From contig JABMCL010001588.1 of assembly GCA_018857735.1 (NCBI GenBank), forward strand, positions 420,001-484,000: 64,000 bases of DNA, given 5' to 3'. Shown here one piece after another: positions 46,280 to 58,960 of this stretch (the first letter of the stretch is position 1; every line of letters starts with the position of its first letter). Source of the DNA: Alviniconcha marisindica. Lineage: Eukaryota; Mollusca; Gastropoda; Provannidae. The position numbers and the translations under genes are program-made. The notes beneath the pieces were generated by a model. It ran no database searches. It saw only the letters and a program-made list of their open reading frames with translations, and had not been told where the DNA came from.

Positions 46280-47370
46280 ACAAATGACCCGTCCCGTGTG
46301 AATACCGCAGCGGTCACTCGAGTAGGCGTACCCATCATACACGATGATGGACGCTGCCGGGGTAATGAGGAATTGATTGACCGCCGGCCGCTACGAGGGA
46401 GGCTAGGCCGCGCAAATGTTCCTGCCTGGACTCTGCTCAGTGACCGTGAGGCTACAAGGCTACAAGGTCGGCCGCGATCTTTATTGTCGCTTTGACACCA
46501 CGGACGACGAGGTGTCCAGTCGACGAAATGGCGTCCGGCGAAGCGTTATACGGGAAGCCCATTTGTGACCGGTCCCCATGTCGCAGATGACTAGTCTAAT
46601 GCAAACAACAGATTGTTATTCCCCCATCCCCCCACCCCATCACTCTAACAACGTTACGGGGAGGTGCGCTATACTGGAATCACTATGTCCGTGTGTCCGG
46701 CTTTGTTCAAAACATCTCCTGAACCGCTCAACCTTTCGTAACCAAACTCGGTATGGTGATACTTCAAAATAAGCTGGAGTGTCACGCAAAAAATAAAAAT
46801 GGGTTGCTGTCGTCACGGTCAAGGTCAAAGTAAATGATTATACAATCAAAATATGACTGTTTGTACTATATCTTCTGAAAGAATGATTCTTTTACAACCA
46901 AACTTAGTCTGATGGTAAACCACCATAAAGCAAAAATGTCCGGTAAAAATATTGGGTTGCTGTGTTGGGTTATTTTGCCACGCAAGGCGACAAACTTGTC
47001 CATCGTTTGCAAATTTTAGCCGCTGCAGTGTCGTGCTAGTACAAGGGGTTTCCGCGTTATTGCGTCTGTAACTGACGCATGTGTCGTCATTGTCAACACC
47101 AGCAGCTGCAACCAACCACTTTCGCCTGGTCGTTGTCATTACGCCGTTGACAGCCCTTGCCGGCTGCTTTTGTTGGGTTTGTCGTGGTCACCTGGTGGTG
47201 GTCGGCAGATAGGAAAAAGCTGTTGCTGTTGACATTTCGCTTTGTGTCACAAAGTTGTTTGCCGGTGGCGAGTTGTGAACTTGCGGCTGCTGTTGTGTTG
47301 CTTAATGTCCTCGGATGACGGTTGACATATTAGGGACAAGCTGAGACCAATGCGTGAGCATGGTTCAGTA
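45800..47370. other. Spacer with a CA array
   Basis: CA array at 46220-46276. The flanking frame (45994 onward) and the frames at 46300-46490 are non-repetitive but unrecognised. No splice-supported exon. Confidence 0.4.
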
Positions 47371-47373
47371 TTG

Positions 47374-47412
47374 CTTTACGTCCACGGAGACCGTAAGGCT
47401 CGTTAGGACGGA
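47374..47412 (-). mobile_element. SINE tail fragment
   Basis: Reverse complement reads gtcctaacgagccttacggt then ctccgtggacgtaa, matching the tail of the 45403 SINE family with CpG-preserving differences. Confidence 0.5.
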
Positions 47413-50220
47413 AGGCCCAGGACGGCCACCTCGATTTTCACACAGCTCCTGAGCTCTGACGTGCGGCTTCATCCACATTCCTGGTTATAGAAGTCGAGCT
47501 GCAAGGTCGAAAGTTGAAAGGGAATTTTCGTTCGTAGCTTGCGCCCAGTTGCCGCAAGGTGAAAACAAGCAAGACGTCCCCCGTCCCGCTCGCGCGCGCA
47601 TCACCAGCCCCCCCCCCCCCCCCCCCCCGGGGTGAATGTGAGTGTGTCCCGTTCGTTATTACCTTTAGTCGTGTGCGCGTGTGCACTTCGTGGATTTTGT
47701 TTTAATTAGCAGAAGAAGGGGCGTGTGATAATTGGATTGCATACCTCAGTGTTGCAACCAGCACGTGTTTCTGCTGAATTGACGATTGCAGGGGTCACCA
47801 TGGTTTAAAAAGAAGAAGAAGAAAATATTCATTCTTTGGGGGGGGGGGGGGGGGGGGGTGATCAAATGCAAATTAATTTTAATGCAGCTTGGCGTCATTG
47901 GGTTATTTTTGTCTGGCCGGCCGCGTCATACCTCGTGTGAGATGTGTAGACCGCTGTGCCGGCTGTGAATGCCGAGGCAGTAAAACGCGTTTTGCACTCG
48001 GTTTCATAGATCTGTAGGCCTTTACGGCTTTAGACCCGAAAACACTTTCTGGTGGTGTGATCGGTCGAACGCGGTTTCTTAGGCCTTTTTTGGAGGCAAT
48101 GAACACAGATGGCAGGAACAGGTTTCTGCCGCCGGTCGGGGGGGGGGGGGGGGGGGTAAAGCAGATTGAACCGGACGTGAAAGAAGCCGGGCAGAAACGA
48201 AACGCCCGTCTAAGTTCTTCGTATTTGCGTGAGTTTGGTTGTTCGTGACCCCCCCCCCCCCCCCCCCCCCCTTTTTTTTGTTTTTTTGTTTTTTAAATAA
48301 TTTATATATATATATATTATTTTAGTAAGAGATGGGGGCTGTGGGGGGGGGGGGGGGTGACCGCCGGCAACTGCCTAGAGACCAGTGCAACTAAGATGTG
48401 AGTGTGTGTGTGTTTCACCTATGATGCTTTTTTTGTTGTTGCCGGTTATGCTCTGCGAAACTGAGATGACGCAAAATCGGCCCCAAAGTGCCGGCGCTGT
48501 TCTCGCCAACCGACGGCACCGGCAGCCGTCCTTTCGCTCACTGTGCCAAGCCAGAAATAGCAAAAACATCGCTGACCAAAAGCCGAGAAGGTGTGCTCTG
48601 CCGGCTGGTCACACCGTTGTGGTCACTATTTCTGCCGCCACCGTCGCCTCTACCACCACCACCGCCACCACATCGACGGCAGCAGCCACTTACCATTGAT
48701 TTGTGCAAGCTGAAATGAAAACGAGGGCTTGCCGCATCCAGCAGCAGCAGCGGCAGCAGCAGCCTGGTGCCGCGTTGTGCCGTGCTCGTGCCGTGCTGTG
48801 TGTAGTCTGTAGTTGCCTGCCTTGGAGACTGGCACTGCTTTGAGGGCTGCTTAGTCTATTCTCTTCTGTGTAGTTGTGTGATGAACAGGGGGAGAGAGAG
48901 AGAGAGAGAGTGGGGGAAGAGGGGAGATCTTTGCAGTCTGGTATTGTATGTAGGTGTGTAGAGCCGAGGTAATACATTCTGCCAGGTACCTTGTCCTGTG
49001 CAGCGAGGCATGGTCTGATGCCACCGGCATTCCCTGTGTCTAGTCTGCCGTTCGGGTCTCACATGCAACACGTGTGCGGTGCCACCCCCTCTCCTACGCC
49101 GCCTCTCGCTGCTACATGGTGGTGGTGGTGGTGGTGCTGGCCTACACCGGAATTCGGCGCTTCCTCTCTCCGAGCTCGCTACCACCAAAGACCGTCTACT
49201 TTGCTACCACCACCGCTTCCACGTTAGACAGAAGCCGGGCTTGTACATTGTTGTGTATGGCGGCCTCCTCAGTCTCTGCCTCCCTGATCGGCTGTGCTTC
49301 CTTACTAGTAGCTGTCGCTGCCGCCGGCTGTCTTCACCATCGTCACCCTTGCTGCTGCTGACTCGACTCTCTTCCACCACCCGTCTTTCGCAGTGTCGTC
49401 GACGGTTTGTGTGTTCGCTGGCGTGTTCGCTCGCCCTTGTCATGGTGGCGGCGGCGTGGCCGTTCTTCTGACCTTGAGCGCGCCCTTTGGAGTAACACGG
49501 CCCGCCCCTTCTTGCACGAGGTAACGACAAGACTGTTGCGTCTCTCCTCCTCCCCCTCATCTTCCTTTTGTTCCGGGGCTCGTTATCAGACAGGATGATT
49601 GAGTCGGTGTGTTCTCTCCGCTGGGATGAAAAGATCTGTCACAGGGGTCTCCCCCTCCCCTCCCCTCCCCTCCCCTCCCCTCCTCTCCTCTCCTCTCCGT
49701 AATTCTTTACACGCCTAGGCAGGAATATTGCAGTTGGCGATATTTTGGTCGTTAGTGTTAACTCTTCTTTTTTCTTTTCTTCTCCCCCCCACCCCCCCTC
49801 CCCCCTCTGTTTTGTTGTTTGTCTGTTTGTTTGTTTGTTTGTTTGTTTGTTTTGTTGCAAACACTGAGACTGTCCCCGAGATGAGAGCTCCCCGGAATAG
49901 AACCTCGGTATGCGAACGTGCACGAGCCCAGCTCGTGTGCGTGTTGTGACCCTTTCAATGCATAATGATCTTCTCTGACGACGTTTGTGTCACATGTTGT
50001 CAGTGTCACTCTTGACTATTGATTTTTCTGTCTGCATGCTAAGTGTTTCGCGTTTGCCATGTTCTCTGAACGATTGGATTCTGCTACCGTGGTTGGTCTT
50101 GACAGTGATGCTCAAATAGTTTGTTTTGGCTTTTTTTCCCCCCCTTGTCCTCATCATCGTCCAGTGATTTGGTTTAAAAAAGAAGAAGTAGATTTGGTTA
50201 CGGAAGTTGGTAGGGAGTAG
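47413..50220. other. GC-rich spacer with many homopolymers
   Basis: C21 at 47608-47628, G-runs at 47838-47858 and 48139-48156, C21 at 48249-48269, G-run at 48343-48357, CAG/CTG-rich stretches at 48740-48770 and 49350-49365, and ACC/GGT triplets near 48645-48665 and 49115-49135. A donor-like GAG|GTAACG lies at 49519. The GC-rich triplet block at 48480-49600 could be 5' untranslated sequence of a gene, but no exon can be fixed. Confidence 0.35.
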
Positions 50221-50223
50221 CGC

Positions 50224-50400
50224 TGACGTCACGAGTGTCGTGTTTCCAACTTATTTTCTGCCACGTCTTGAAATAGAAGGTGTCTTGCTTCCGAAAGGCG
50301 ATTCGCCAGGTGATGATCGGGTGGCATCAGTTTTGTTTCGCCCCTTCGCCAACAGATTACGCCCAGCAAGACTTTCATCTCCGGCGATGATTGGGAATCA
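50224..50400 (+). promoter_or_regulatory. CRE-bearing promoter or first-exon candidate
   Basis: A full CRE TGACGTCA (50224-50231) lies about 175 bases before a good donor ATCATG|GTAAGC at 50401. A continuous frame crosses the interval (GVLLPKGDSPGDDRVAS...) and could also start at an ATG near 50388. CpG-rich context. The gene is unknown. Confidence 0.22.
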
Positions 50401-50652
50401 TGGTAAGCGAAATTCGAGCATTACACAGGGACCCGGGGGGAGATTTCACTGTAATTGAGTATTCTCGTCCAGGCACCAAATCAGAACACGCACGCGTCTG
50501 CAATGGCCAGTAATATACCTTTTCGGGTTGTGCGCTGCAGACTGTAACCAATTTCAGACCTACCTTATCCGGATCTATCTAATTGCGGAACTGGACAACT
50601 TTTTGATGAAAGGCTGCAGGAAACGGCTTCAGAGAATAGCAAAAAGGAAGGG

Positions 50653-50654
<2 letters not shown>

Positions 50655-50689
<35 letters not shown>
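50655..50689 (+). repeat. Poly-G tract (35)
   Basis: Uninterrupted run of 35 G, the longest poly-G in the window. Confidence 0.95.
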
Positions 50690-50691
<2 letters not shown>

Positions 50692-50699
50692 GAGGGAAG

Positions 50700-53600
50700 G
50701 CGGAAGATAAATGAAGAGACTTAAAAGAGGTTGGATGGGAAATGGTGACGACACAAAAGCCGTCCAGTGTCACCGATCACTCTTTGGACTACTTTTGTCG
50801 AAGGCTCTGTACGTGCTGAGCAACCTTTTTCCGCATGGGCCCCGCTGAACCAAAGACGAAATCTTCTACGTAATCAGTATGCTGTGCTGTGACAATTGAA
50901 AACAACAGCTCTTCCGCTCTTTTCATGCCTGTTGTCCTTCCCCGACTCCCCCCCCCCCCCCCCCCCCCCTTAATTTTTTTTAGGTAGGCACAGGCAACGT
51001 TTTTTGAAGGACGCGAGTTAGTGATAAAGGGTCACTTCCGTTTTTAGCTGTGCCAGTTGAACGGTGTTGAAATCTTGCGTTGATTCTCTACAGGTATTTG
51101 TGTTACACTAAAGTTGGGGCGACCTCTCGTTTAACCCTTTCCTTGCTCTTGGGATTATGAAGCCCGTAGCCGAATGCTTCACGTTTGCCTATGAACGTTC
51201 ATGCACGCGTCGGGTCCAAGAGAGTTCTGAAAATGAACACTGAGTAGCTTAATCCGTCTTCGATATTGTTCTTGGAGAAAACCTAGACCAGCAGATCTGG
51301 TTCTTTGGCCAGGAAAGGGTCAAGGCAGCGTGGACTTCGCAGCGATGTTGGCCCGTGACGTTGCGGGCGATTGAGCGGTGACAAGTGAAAGCTGTGAAGG
51401 AGTGCTGTGAAAATGAAGTGTGGTTTGTACTACCTCCCCCTGCCCCATTGCTTGCTGTCCCCAGCCACCCAACCAGGGCCAGGGGTGTATGATGATGATG
51501 ATGTTTTTTGTTGTTGGGGGGGGGTTGGTTGCGGTCACCTCTCTGGTCCCGTCCTCTGTTGCTCGGGCTGGATGCTCCGTTCGGATTCTGTCACCTCCGT
51601 CAACAAAATCACACCCAGGTTAGTTGGACGATTGGCGCAAATTTTGCATAAGGTCAACAGATTTTGCATAAGATCAACACACAGAGGGAGTCCAGAGTGC
51701 TCGACAGACGTCACGCGTATCAAGCGACACAAGAATGGAGAGCTAAATCGCCTAGGGTAACTATCACCTGGCATGCGAAAATAGGCGGCGCAGATAACAG
51801 CTGACCTGCGTGCCTGTTGACCCTGCCTCTGCTCCGTTAGCAAGCAACGTTTTGTCGGTGGCTAAAGCGTTTTTCGTCAGGAAATGCCGGCTTCCAAAGA
51901 GAGCAAGGGGAAAGTGCGAAAAGACAACAACAACAACTACAACAACAGCAAAAAGGTGTCTTGGAAAGTTGGTTGCTCGTCTTCAGGCAGTAGTTGACGT
52001 AGACCCAAGACTCACTGAGACTTGCAGAGATTGCTGGATAGTTTGTCATATATTCGTCATCTGTCTTCAGAATTTCGACCGAAGAACTTGGGATACAGGA
52101 AGGAGGGCGCGCATATGGCGCCCCCCCCCCCCCGCCCCCCCCCCCCCCGCATATTGTGACGTCACAAAACAAGACGGATAGGGTGCATTTTGCCAAAACT
52201 CTCCTTAAAAGGTACGACAGCTTTGACCCTAGAGGTGGACGAATGAAGTCCCGGGCGACGATATATGGGTGCATTATTATTATGAGCCCATAATAAGAAA
52301 AGCCCAGGAAAAGATTTGACTGGCGGGCTTTTTGGCGCCCGGTCAACCATGATGGTTGTATCAGGGCTCAAATGACATGACAACGCTGTCCAAAGAAAGT
52401 TCTGTACACTGTGTTTTTGATACCAAAGGAACTGTTTTAGAGAAACAATGCTAGGCAGGAGCGAGTCATTGCCAAGTAGTATAGAGAATCTGTAGTTGCT
52501 GAGGCGAACAGTTTTTACAACAACAACAAAGCAAGACCAAACTCTGAGATCCGTGGACTCCAGCTCCTCCATTTAATCGCGCCTGCCCACAAGTCCAAAC
52601 TGTTCCAGCCTGAAAAACTACCTTGTTGGAAGGCTGTTCAACAAATTCCTCAGTCTTCAGAACTGTCATTTTTCAATGTATGTCGCATGTATCCCCCCCC
52701 CCCCCCCCCCCCCTACCCCCAGCATGTATGCTGGGGAGCGTTTTTACTGTGCATAGAACAACTAAAGAAGTGTGTGACGGCACAGGGGGGATTACTGTAA
52801 ACAGCTCCGCCAAAACAACCTTTGCGGTGAGCATAATATTAAAGACTTAAACATTCTCACTTTGTGTGAAAACACCCTCGTGTGCGTGTGATGTTTGTCA
52901 AACGCTATACTTTTTTTGAGTTCCTATGTTGAGTCCATATAAGCGCTCTGGGGCTTATTCTGTTTATATTAATAGCATCGGCGAAGAGATCCGCCATCTG
53001 TGGCGGCCGCTATGATCATGTTCTGATTTTATTCTTTTTTTGTTTTGTTGTTTTCTTCTCTGCTTTGGACTGGATACTGCGTTCAGAATCTGCAACCTAA
53101 TCGGCTACTAGTCTGCAGTGCACGTGAGGTAACATAAAGACTTTTAGAGGCTCGCTGTTGCATACAGGTGAAGTCTTTCTGTTGTGATGCAGCCGTTGTG
53201 TGCAAGTTTATGAAGCGTGAATATTCTGGCTTGCGGCTTCTTCTTCAAAAAAATCAGTTGACGATCGGTGTTGTTCGTATTGTACCGTGTGCACATGCTG
53301 TTCGATGACTACAGCCTATTTCGTTCCAGTTCCTGTCACAGTCTGGTCGCTGGGTGGTGCACAGCGAAATAATGAGGGATAAGACTGTACCTGCGTGTAT
53401 TTGTCTACTTGCCCCGTCTGCATGTGGTGGGTATAGAACGTGGCGTTAAAATGTAGCGCATGTTGATGCAGTCGTCCGTCAATTAACTGTTTTCCCTCCC
53501 GCCACTTAGGGGCAAGAACCCGTTTCCTTGCTGACTCAGCAGCTGCATCTTCCGCTACTATTGATTAGTCGGTTATACCTCATTGCTTCGCTGGCGTGCG

Positions 53601-54330
53601 GACTGTTTTCTCCCTCGGCGCGGACTGGATGGAATATATAAGGGACATGCGTCAGCTCTGATCCAGAGATAAGTGCCGGTGCTTTGATTTTGTGGCTCGC
53701 ATGAAAAATCACGCGAGTTTGATGATCAGTTAGTCCAGCCGGCTGCTCGTGAAAACGGGGAAAAAAGAAAAAAGAAAAAAGAAAGAAAGAAAAAAAAGGG
53801 GGGTGGGGGTCACACAAATTAGAATTTTCTCGGCCGCTATCGATTCGACAGTATCGCAGCTTTGCAGGATGACGGTGCCCATTAGGCTTTGCCCGTTTAT
53901 ACTGGTTTGAATGACTGACCTGATTTCAAGGTCAAAGTGACTGGAAAGGTCGAACCGTTGTTATTACCCTTCGTTATCGTCTGATCGCTCTGATATAAGC
54001 GCCCTGGTTGACAGGGCGTTAAAAAAACAGTTTATCTCTCCATGATCTGATCCGGTTGAGTTCAAACTTTGTATGTTTGTTGCGTGCATGGACGAGATAC
54101 GCACAAAGTGCTTTTTGTGATGTCACAAATTAAGGAAAGGAGAGAATTTACGTTTTGGAGGTAGAGCTTTGTTTGAGCAACAGCAGCAGAGAAAATGATT
54201 AAGTTACGGGTGTAATTTAAACTCCGAATAATGATAACGACATCCGAGCCTACCACTTTGGTGCCAAGAAGCCACGATTCTGCTGGGGCACATTCGCGTT
54301 GGCGTGTCCATCACTTCCTCCTCCCATCTT
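50700..54330. other. CpG-normal spacer
   Basis: C-runs near 50950-50967, 52119-52148 and 52694-52714, a second full CRE TGACGTCA at 52158-52165, and an A-rich GAAA block at 53759-53800. Frames at 51810-52670 overlap on both strands without a recognisable domain. Confidence 0.4.
53635..53642 (+). promoter_or_regulatory. TATA-box-like word
   Basis: TATATAAG flanked by GC-rich sequence, with a TCAGCTC initiator-like word about 20 bases on. No associated exon was found. Confidence 0.15.
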
Positions 54331-54340
54331 TCAAAAAGGA

Positions 54341-54514
54341 GGTGCTGGCCACCTGTCCTACATGTAGTTCCCCAGTGCCAGTGGGGACGCGGGAAGGAAG
54401 GAAGAGTGCTTCTTTCTTCTTCTTTTTTCTTTTTTAAGCGCTCTTCCTTCCTTCCCGCGTCCAAGCGTCCCCACTGGTACTGGGGAACTACATGTAGTAC
54501 AGGTGGCCAGCACT
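54341..54514. mobile_element. Near-perfect 70-base-arm hairpin
   Basis: ggtgctggccacctgtccta and the following 50 bases are the reverse complement of 54437-54514, with two or three mismatches and one 8-base bulge (cttggacg side). The loop is a 26-base T/C-rich stretch. No terminal target duplication was seen. It could be a MITE or the template of a long hairpin RNA. Confidence 0.85.
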
Positions 54515-55753
54515 GAGAGAATTGGAGGCGGCGGGAAAGGGCGAAGCGGTTGAGGTTTGTGGTGCACGGTGTGGCTGCCGGCTCACCTGGGCAGCGTCTG
54601 CCGTCAGGTATTGTGTTCTTGTCGGTCATCAGCTCCACCTGTGTTGTTTTTCGAGCCAGCTCTGCACCGGCGGCCAGAGCCGTTGGGAGCCGCGCGAGGG
54701 TTAGGGTGGGGGAGGGGGGGGGGGGTGGTGCTTCCCCCCTCCTCCTTCCTCCCCCCCCCCCCCCCCCCCCACCGTTCAGTTTTATTACTTATTTATTTTG
54801 TGGCCAGCCAGCGTGCCCAGAGCTGAAGCAGCTGTTTGGTTTGGTTGACCAGACCAAGTTTTTAAGATTATCAAAAAGATTATCAACCATCAGGCGTTGG
54901 AAATTCCTGTGAAAATCTGTAATCAAATCACACACACACAGATAGAGGGTAATTAAGCGTGCTCTGTTGGGGACTTTTCAAAGCAAAATGCACGTTTTCG
55001 GCAAATCTGCCTCTATCGAACGTGCGTGGTGGTGGTGGTGGTGGTGGCAATTAAGGCACCTCGTATGATCAGATTACCCTGCAAGTTGCGCGAAGACCAG
55101 CCGGCGAAGACTGGCCTGGGCAGGAGCTGGCATGGCAGGTTTTCGACGGGGGCAATTTTCTGCCCGTCTCCCACTTGACCGACTGACTCACTCGCTACTG
55201 CACCCGGCCGTCTCGTTTCTGCAGGCCCCAGGATCGATGTGTGATCGAAACCGCTGATTGAGTTTGCTTGCTGCTTTCTGATACCTTATATCATGCCATT
55301 AGCGCCAAGTGGGCGACGGGGTGGGTAGCTGGGTGGGTGGCCAAGGCAGGCGACGGTCTTGATTGGTCTTAGTTGTACACTGATCAGTCAGACGAGTGAA
55401 CGGCATGGCTGTTGTTGTTGTTGTTGTTGTTGTTGTTTTTATTATTATGGGAATGGGGAAAATGGGAATGGGGCACGAGAGGGGCTAATTATGGAGCGAG
55501 GTTGAGTGCTGCTGTTTTTTGGTGTTTGCATCCTGCTTGAAATCCATACATTTGGTAATTCGGAATCGTACAGCACTGCTCGTACTGTTTTCTGTTTGGC
55601 ACTGATGTTTGCAGCGTTATTCTCCACCCTCCAGGATCTAACAAACCACCCTTCTCTTTGTGTAAGGACTGCTGCGTGGTTGTATATCTGTGTGTTCTCT
55701 GATGACACGATTAGAGTCAACAAAAATACCTGTTGATCTGAGGGCATGCCAGT

Positions 55754-55789
<36 letters not shown>

Positions 55790-58700
55790 CACACAAACCT
55801 CCACCCTTCATTTCCTCATAAAATGACGTAGAAGAGTAGGTGGTCACGCCCCAAGGATCAGATTGTCATCGCACACTCTTGAAGGTACACCACGAGGCTC
55901 AACTCGCTACATAATCACGAGGACGGATTAAGCTGGGTCTCGGACTCCAGACTGGCATTGGCCATGCCCATCCAAACTGAGGGGAGGATAATTTGGTTTT
56001 CCCCGTCTCAGGAAACGGTGCGCTATTGTGATCCGAAATCAAATCTCAGGAGCTGATGCCCCTAAGCCTGCTCTGTGGCAAGTGAAATGATACTGCCAGA
56101 CTGTCGGCGGGTGGGTTGAACGCGGGTCCCCGCGAGGATGACACTGCAAACAAATTGGAAAGGAGGCGGTGTTATCGGTCCTTGGAGAGTCCCACGTCAG
56201 CTTTGAGGCTTTGTTTGACAAACGTAACAACCATTTGGATGAACTGAGACTTCGTTTTAGAATGCGAAATACCTGCTGGAGAACGTATTCAAGAAGAGGA
56301 GCAGAAAGCAAAATGCTTAAAGAAGAATTTGTAGCACGCACTCGTTTGGTTTATTTTGTTGTTGATGTTAGTTGGTTGCCTGGTTTTTCGCTGTCACATT
56401 GGACACAATTATTGCGAGTCTGTATAATCACGAATGTTAACCGTCCGCGTCTTGTAGAGAAAACTAAAATCCACAGACTGACTTACCCTCAGTAGGAAGC
56501 TCTAACTCGGGCAGTTCCTTCGTGCGGACACTGTTGTGACTTTAAAATTAGATCAAGGTCTTTACTTGACTGTTGATTTCGTGTGAGAGTTCTGTCTATA
56601 TAATTTACGTGCACGTAGATTCTTTCTTTCTTTCTTTCTTTCCTCTGGAACCGTGGTCCTGCTTACCAGCCTAACGCCTTATGTTGAACCAAACCGGCTG
56701 ACACCTCTCAAACCGGCTCACATTATGTCTCCAGACGGTGAAGACTCCAGCTTCTCTCCCCCTTCCCTTCAGCGAGTCCCCCCCCCCCCCCCCCCCCCAC
56801 CCCCCCCCCCCCCCACACACACACACACACCGTCCCCCCACCCAATTTACCCCCAGCTTTTTGGGGTCATTAGCGCCTTGCTTGTGTCTGCGTTGCATTC
56901 TCCTATTGAGAGTAAGTCTGTGTAATTACGGCTACACTCGGTCGCCTTGTTGGCGCGGCCGTGCTGGCAGAGGTCTTGATTGATCTAAGAAGCTGAGGAC
57001 TGGGGAAGAACTGGTTGCGGGTATACTGCGGTGATAAGCCGCTGCTTGAGCCCGCTTAATGAGCTCGGGCACGACTTCATGTTCTAGGCCGTGCAGAGGC
57101 CTGGCTGGAACATCTCGGCTCTGGGAAGAAAGTGAAAGTGACGCCGCCTTGTTTTGCCAAGGGGTTGGGGGCAGGGCGGGTGGAGGTGGGGCCGGGGGGG
57201 GGGGGGGGGGGGGGGGCTGGCTGCTGCACCCGGTGGCTCGGCGGTTTGTGTAACTTGGCCAGATGGTGGGGCAGCGGAGCAAGGCAGGCATTGCGGTCCC
57301 TCCGCAGCTCAGCAGCATCTCTAAATAAACTCTTCATCGGCACCTTCGACGTGAGGGTTCTTGTCTGTCTTCTTCCTCTTTTTTTGGGGGGGGAAGGGGG
57401 GGGGGGGGCACCACCTCCTCCTCCTCCTCCGCCATAATTATAGCCTGGCACGTCCGGCAAGGGGTGGGGGAAAGGCTGGGGGGGGGGGGGGGGGGGGGGG
57501 GGAGTGAGTTCTGGGTGTTTGGACATGTCGGGAATAAGCGGCAGGATAAAAATAGAGGTTCATCCCACAGATAATGTTGCACTGTTTCTACCACCGCGAA
57601 GCGTCGACGGTGAGGATTAAACAGGAGCCACGAGGGGCTTCTGTGGGCGAAGGTCGTCAGAGTCGTGAAGGACATGACTTCAAGGGAACCGCTGTACTTT
57701 TTTCTTTCTTGCTTGCTTTGTTTTGGTTCCAGCACTGCCTGTGTTGCGCTGCAGAGTGCGCCCACGCGATAATCACCGTTTTGAACCACTTAGCCGCCAG
57801 AATATTATTCTTGTGCCCCTCGTTACCTATGTATAGCGTTGCCTGTCTACTCCGCTCTTCGCCCTTTTGTCCTCTCCCGTCAATACCTGTTCCAGATGAA
57901 TGCACTTTAACGGCGAACGTTTGCATATTGCTTTTAAAAAAAGAAAGGCAAAAAAAAGTGCATTATCATACTTACTTGTTTGTGTCCTGTTTCTGCATAT
58001 TCTCAAAAATTGTTTTCGCCAAGGATTTTACGTTGACCGTGAACTTCGAACGGAGTTTAGAAGACCATTAGACCATCAGAAGACCATTAGTACGTGTCTA
58101 TACGTGGAAAAGATCCACCCCACCCCAAACTGCAGCAACAGTTGTCATTTTGTCATGCTGTTTCACGAGAAAAAGAGGATGGCTTGTGCGATGATGTTGG
58201 GAAGTGTTTGTGTTCAGGCACTATCGATTGGGTGTCGACAGGGATGAAAATTGTCCAGTGCTGCAAACGGCGAACACGCGCCCCAACCGCCTGCTGCGTG
58301 CATGTCTGTACAGTATTGTAATTGACTGACCGATCGACGGATTGGCTTTTTCAGCCTGTTCGAGTGATTGGGTTTTTGTTCGTTTTTTTTTTCCGGCGGA
58401 GTTTATTCAACAACAAAACAGAAACAAAACGTTTGATGCGTTGCATTCTGATACAAATAGCGCCTTTTACTTAGCGTGTTTGGTTAAAGTTGTTAGAGGA
58501 CAGCAACCGCTATGCATGTCAGCGTATTTAGACCAAGTTCTTTCACACTGACATGGGGTGCATTGACGGGTTGATCACACGCTTTAAGCCTAATTTTTCC
58601 CGGTACCCTTCTTCCAAGGAGGGGTAACAGTGTCGTAAACCGGTATTGGAGGTGTGTTATGTGTTGACTGTGCAAACACGGGAACACAAAGCTCAAAATG

Positions 58701-58890
58701 GCTCCCCCAAATTATTTCCCGGTGGCTTTCCCGAAACTCTGCAGTTGGTCTGTTTTTGGCACTGAGCTAGCCCAGTGGTTTCTGGAGGTCTGACAGCGTA
58801 CGTGATAGTGGTTCGTGAGAGAGCAACTGGTGCCCCCAGCTTTGTGTATGTGAATATTAGTGTCCTGTAAATAAGTGCTACTTGTGAACA
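54515..58890. other. GC-rich spacer with homopolymers
   Basis: G-run then C-run at 54713-54770, (GGT)n at 55027-55047, GTT repeats at 55410-55437, CGCA repeats at 55755-55790, CTTT repeats near 56620-56641, C22-A-C15 at 56777-56814, and G-runs at 57193-57216 and 57478-57502. On the minus strand a short open segment at 56487-56530 (VRTKELPELELPTE) ends at a GTAAGT donor but has a weak acceptor. Confidence 0.35.
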
Positions 58891-58901
58891 CGCAGTGTGC
58901 G

Positions 58902-58912
58902 TGTGCGCGCGC

Positions 58913-58958
<46 letters not shown>
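58902..58958 (+). repeat. CG/GT alternating array
   Basis: (GC)n followed by (GT)n for about 57 bases; alternating purine-pyrimidine with Z-DNA potential. Confidence 0.95.

Positions 58959-58959
<1 letters not shown>

Positions 58960-58960
<1 letters not shown>

Noticed and set aside
48650..49560. Polyglutamine/polyserine-type protein from CAG, ACC and GGT triplets
   Set aside because: Triplet runs are short, on both strands, and frames are interrupted; more likely untranslated or intergenic GC-rich sequence.
57077..57526. Proline/glycine-rich frames of 120-150 codons around 57.1-57.8 kb
   Set aside because: They cross poly-G and CTC arrays; frame and length depend on homopolymer length.
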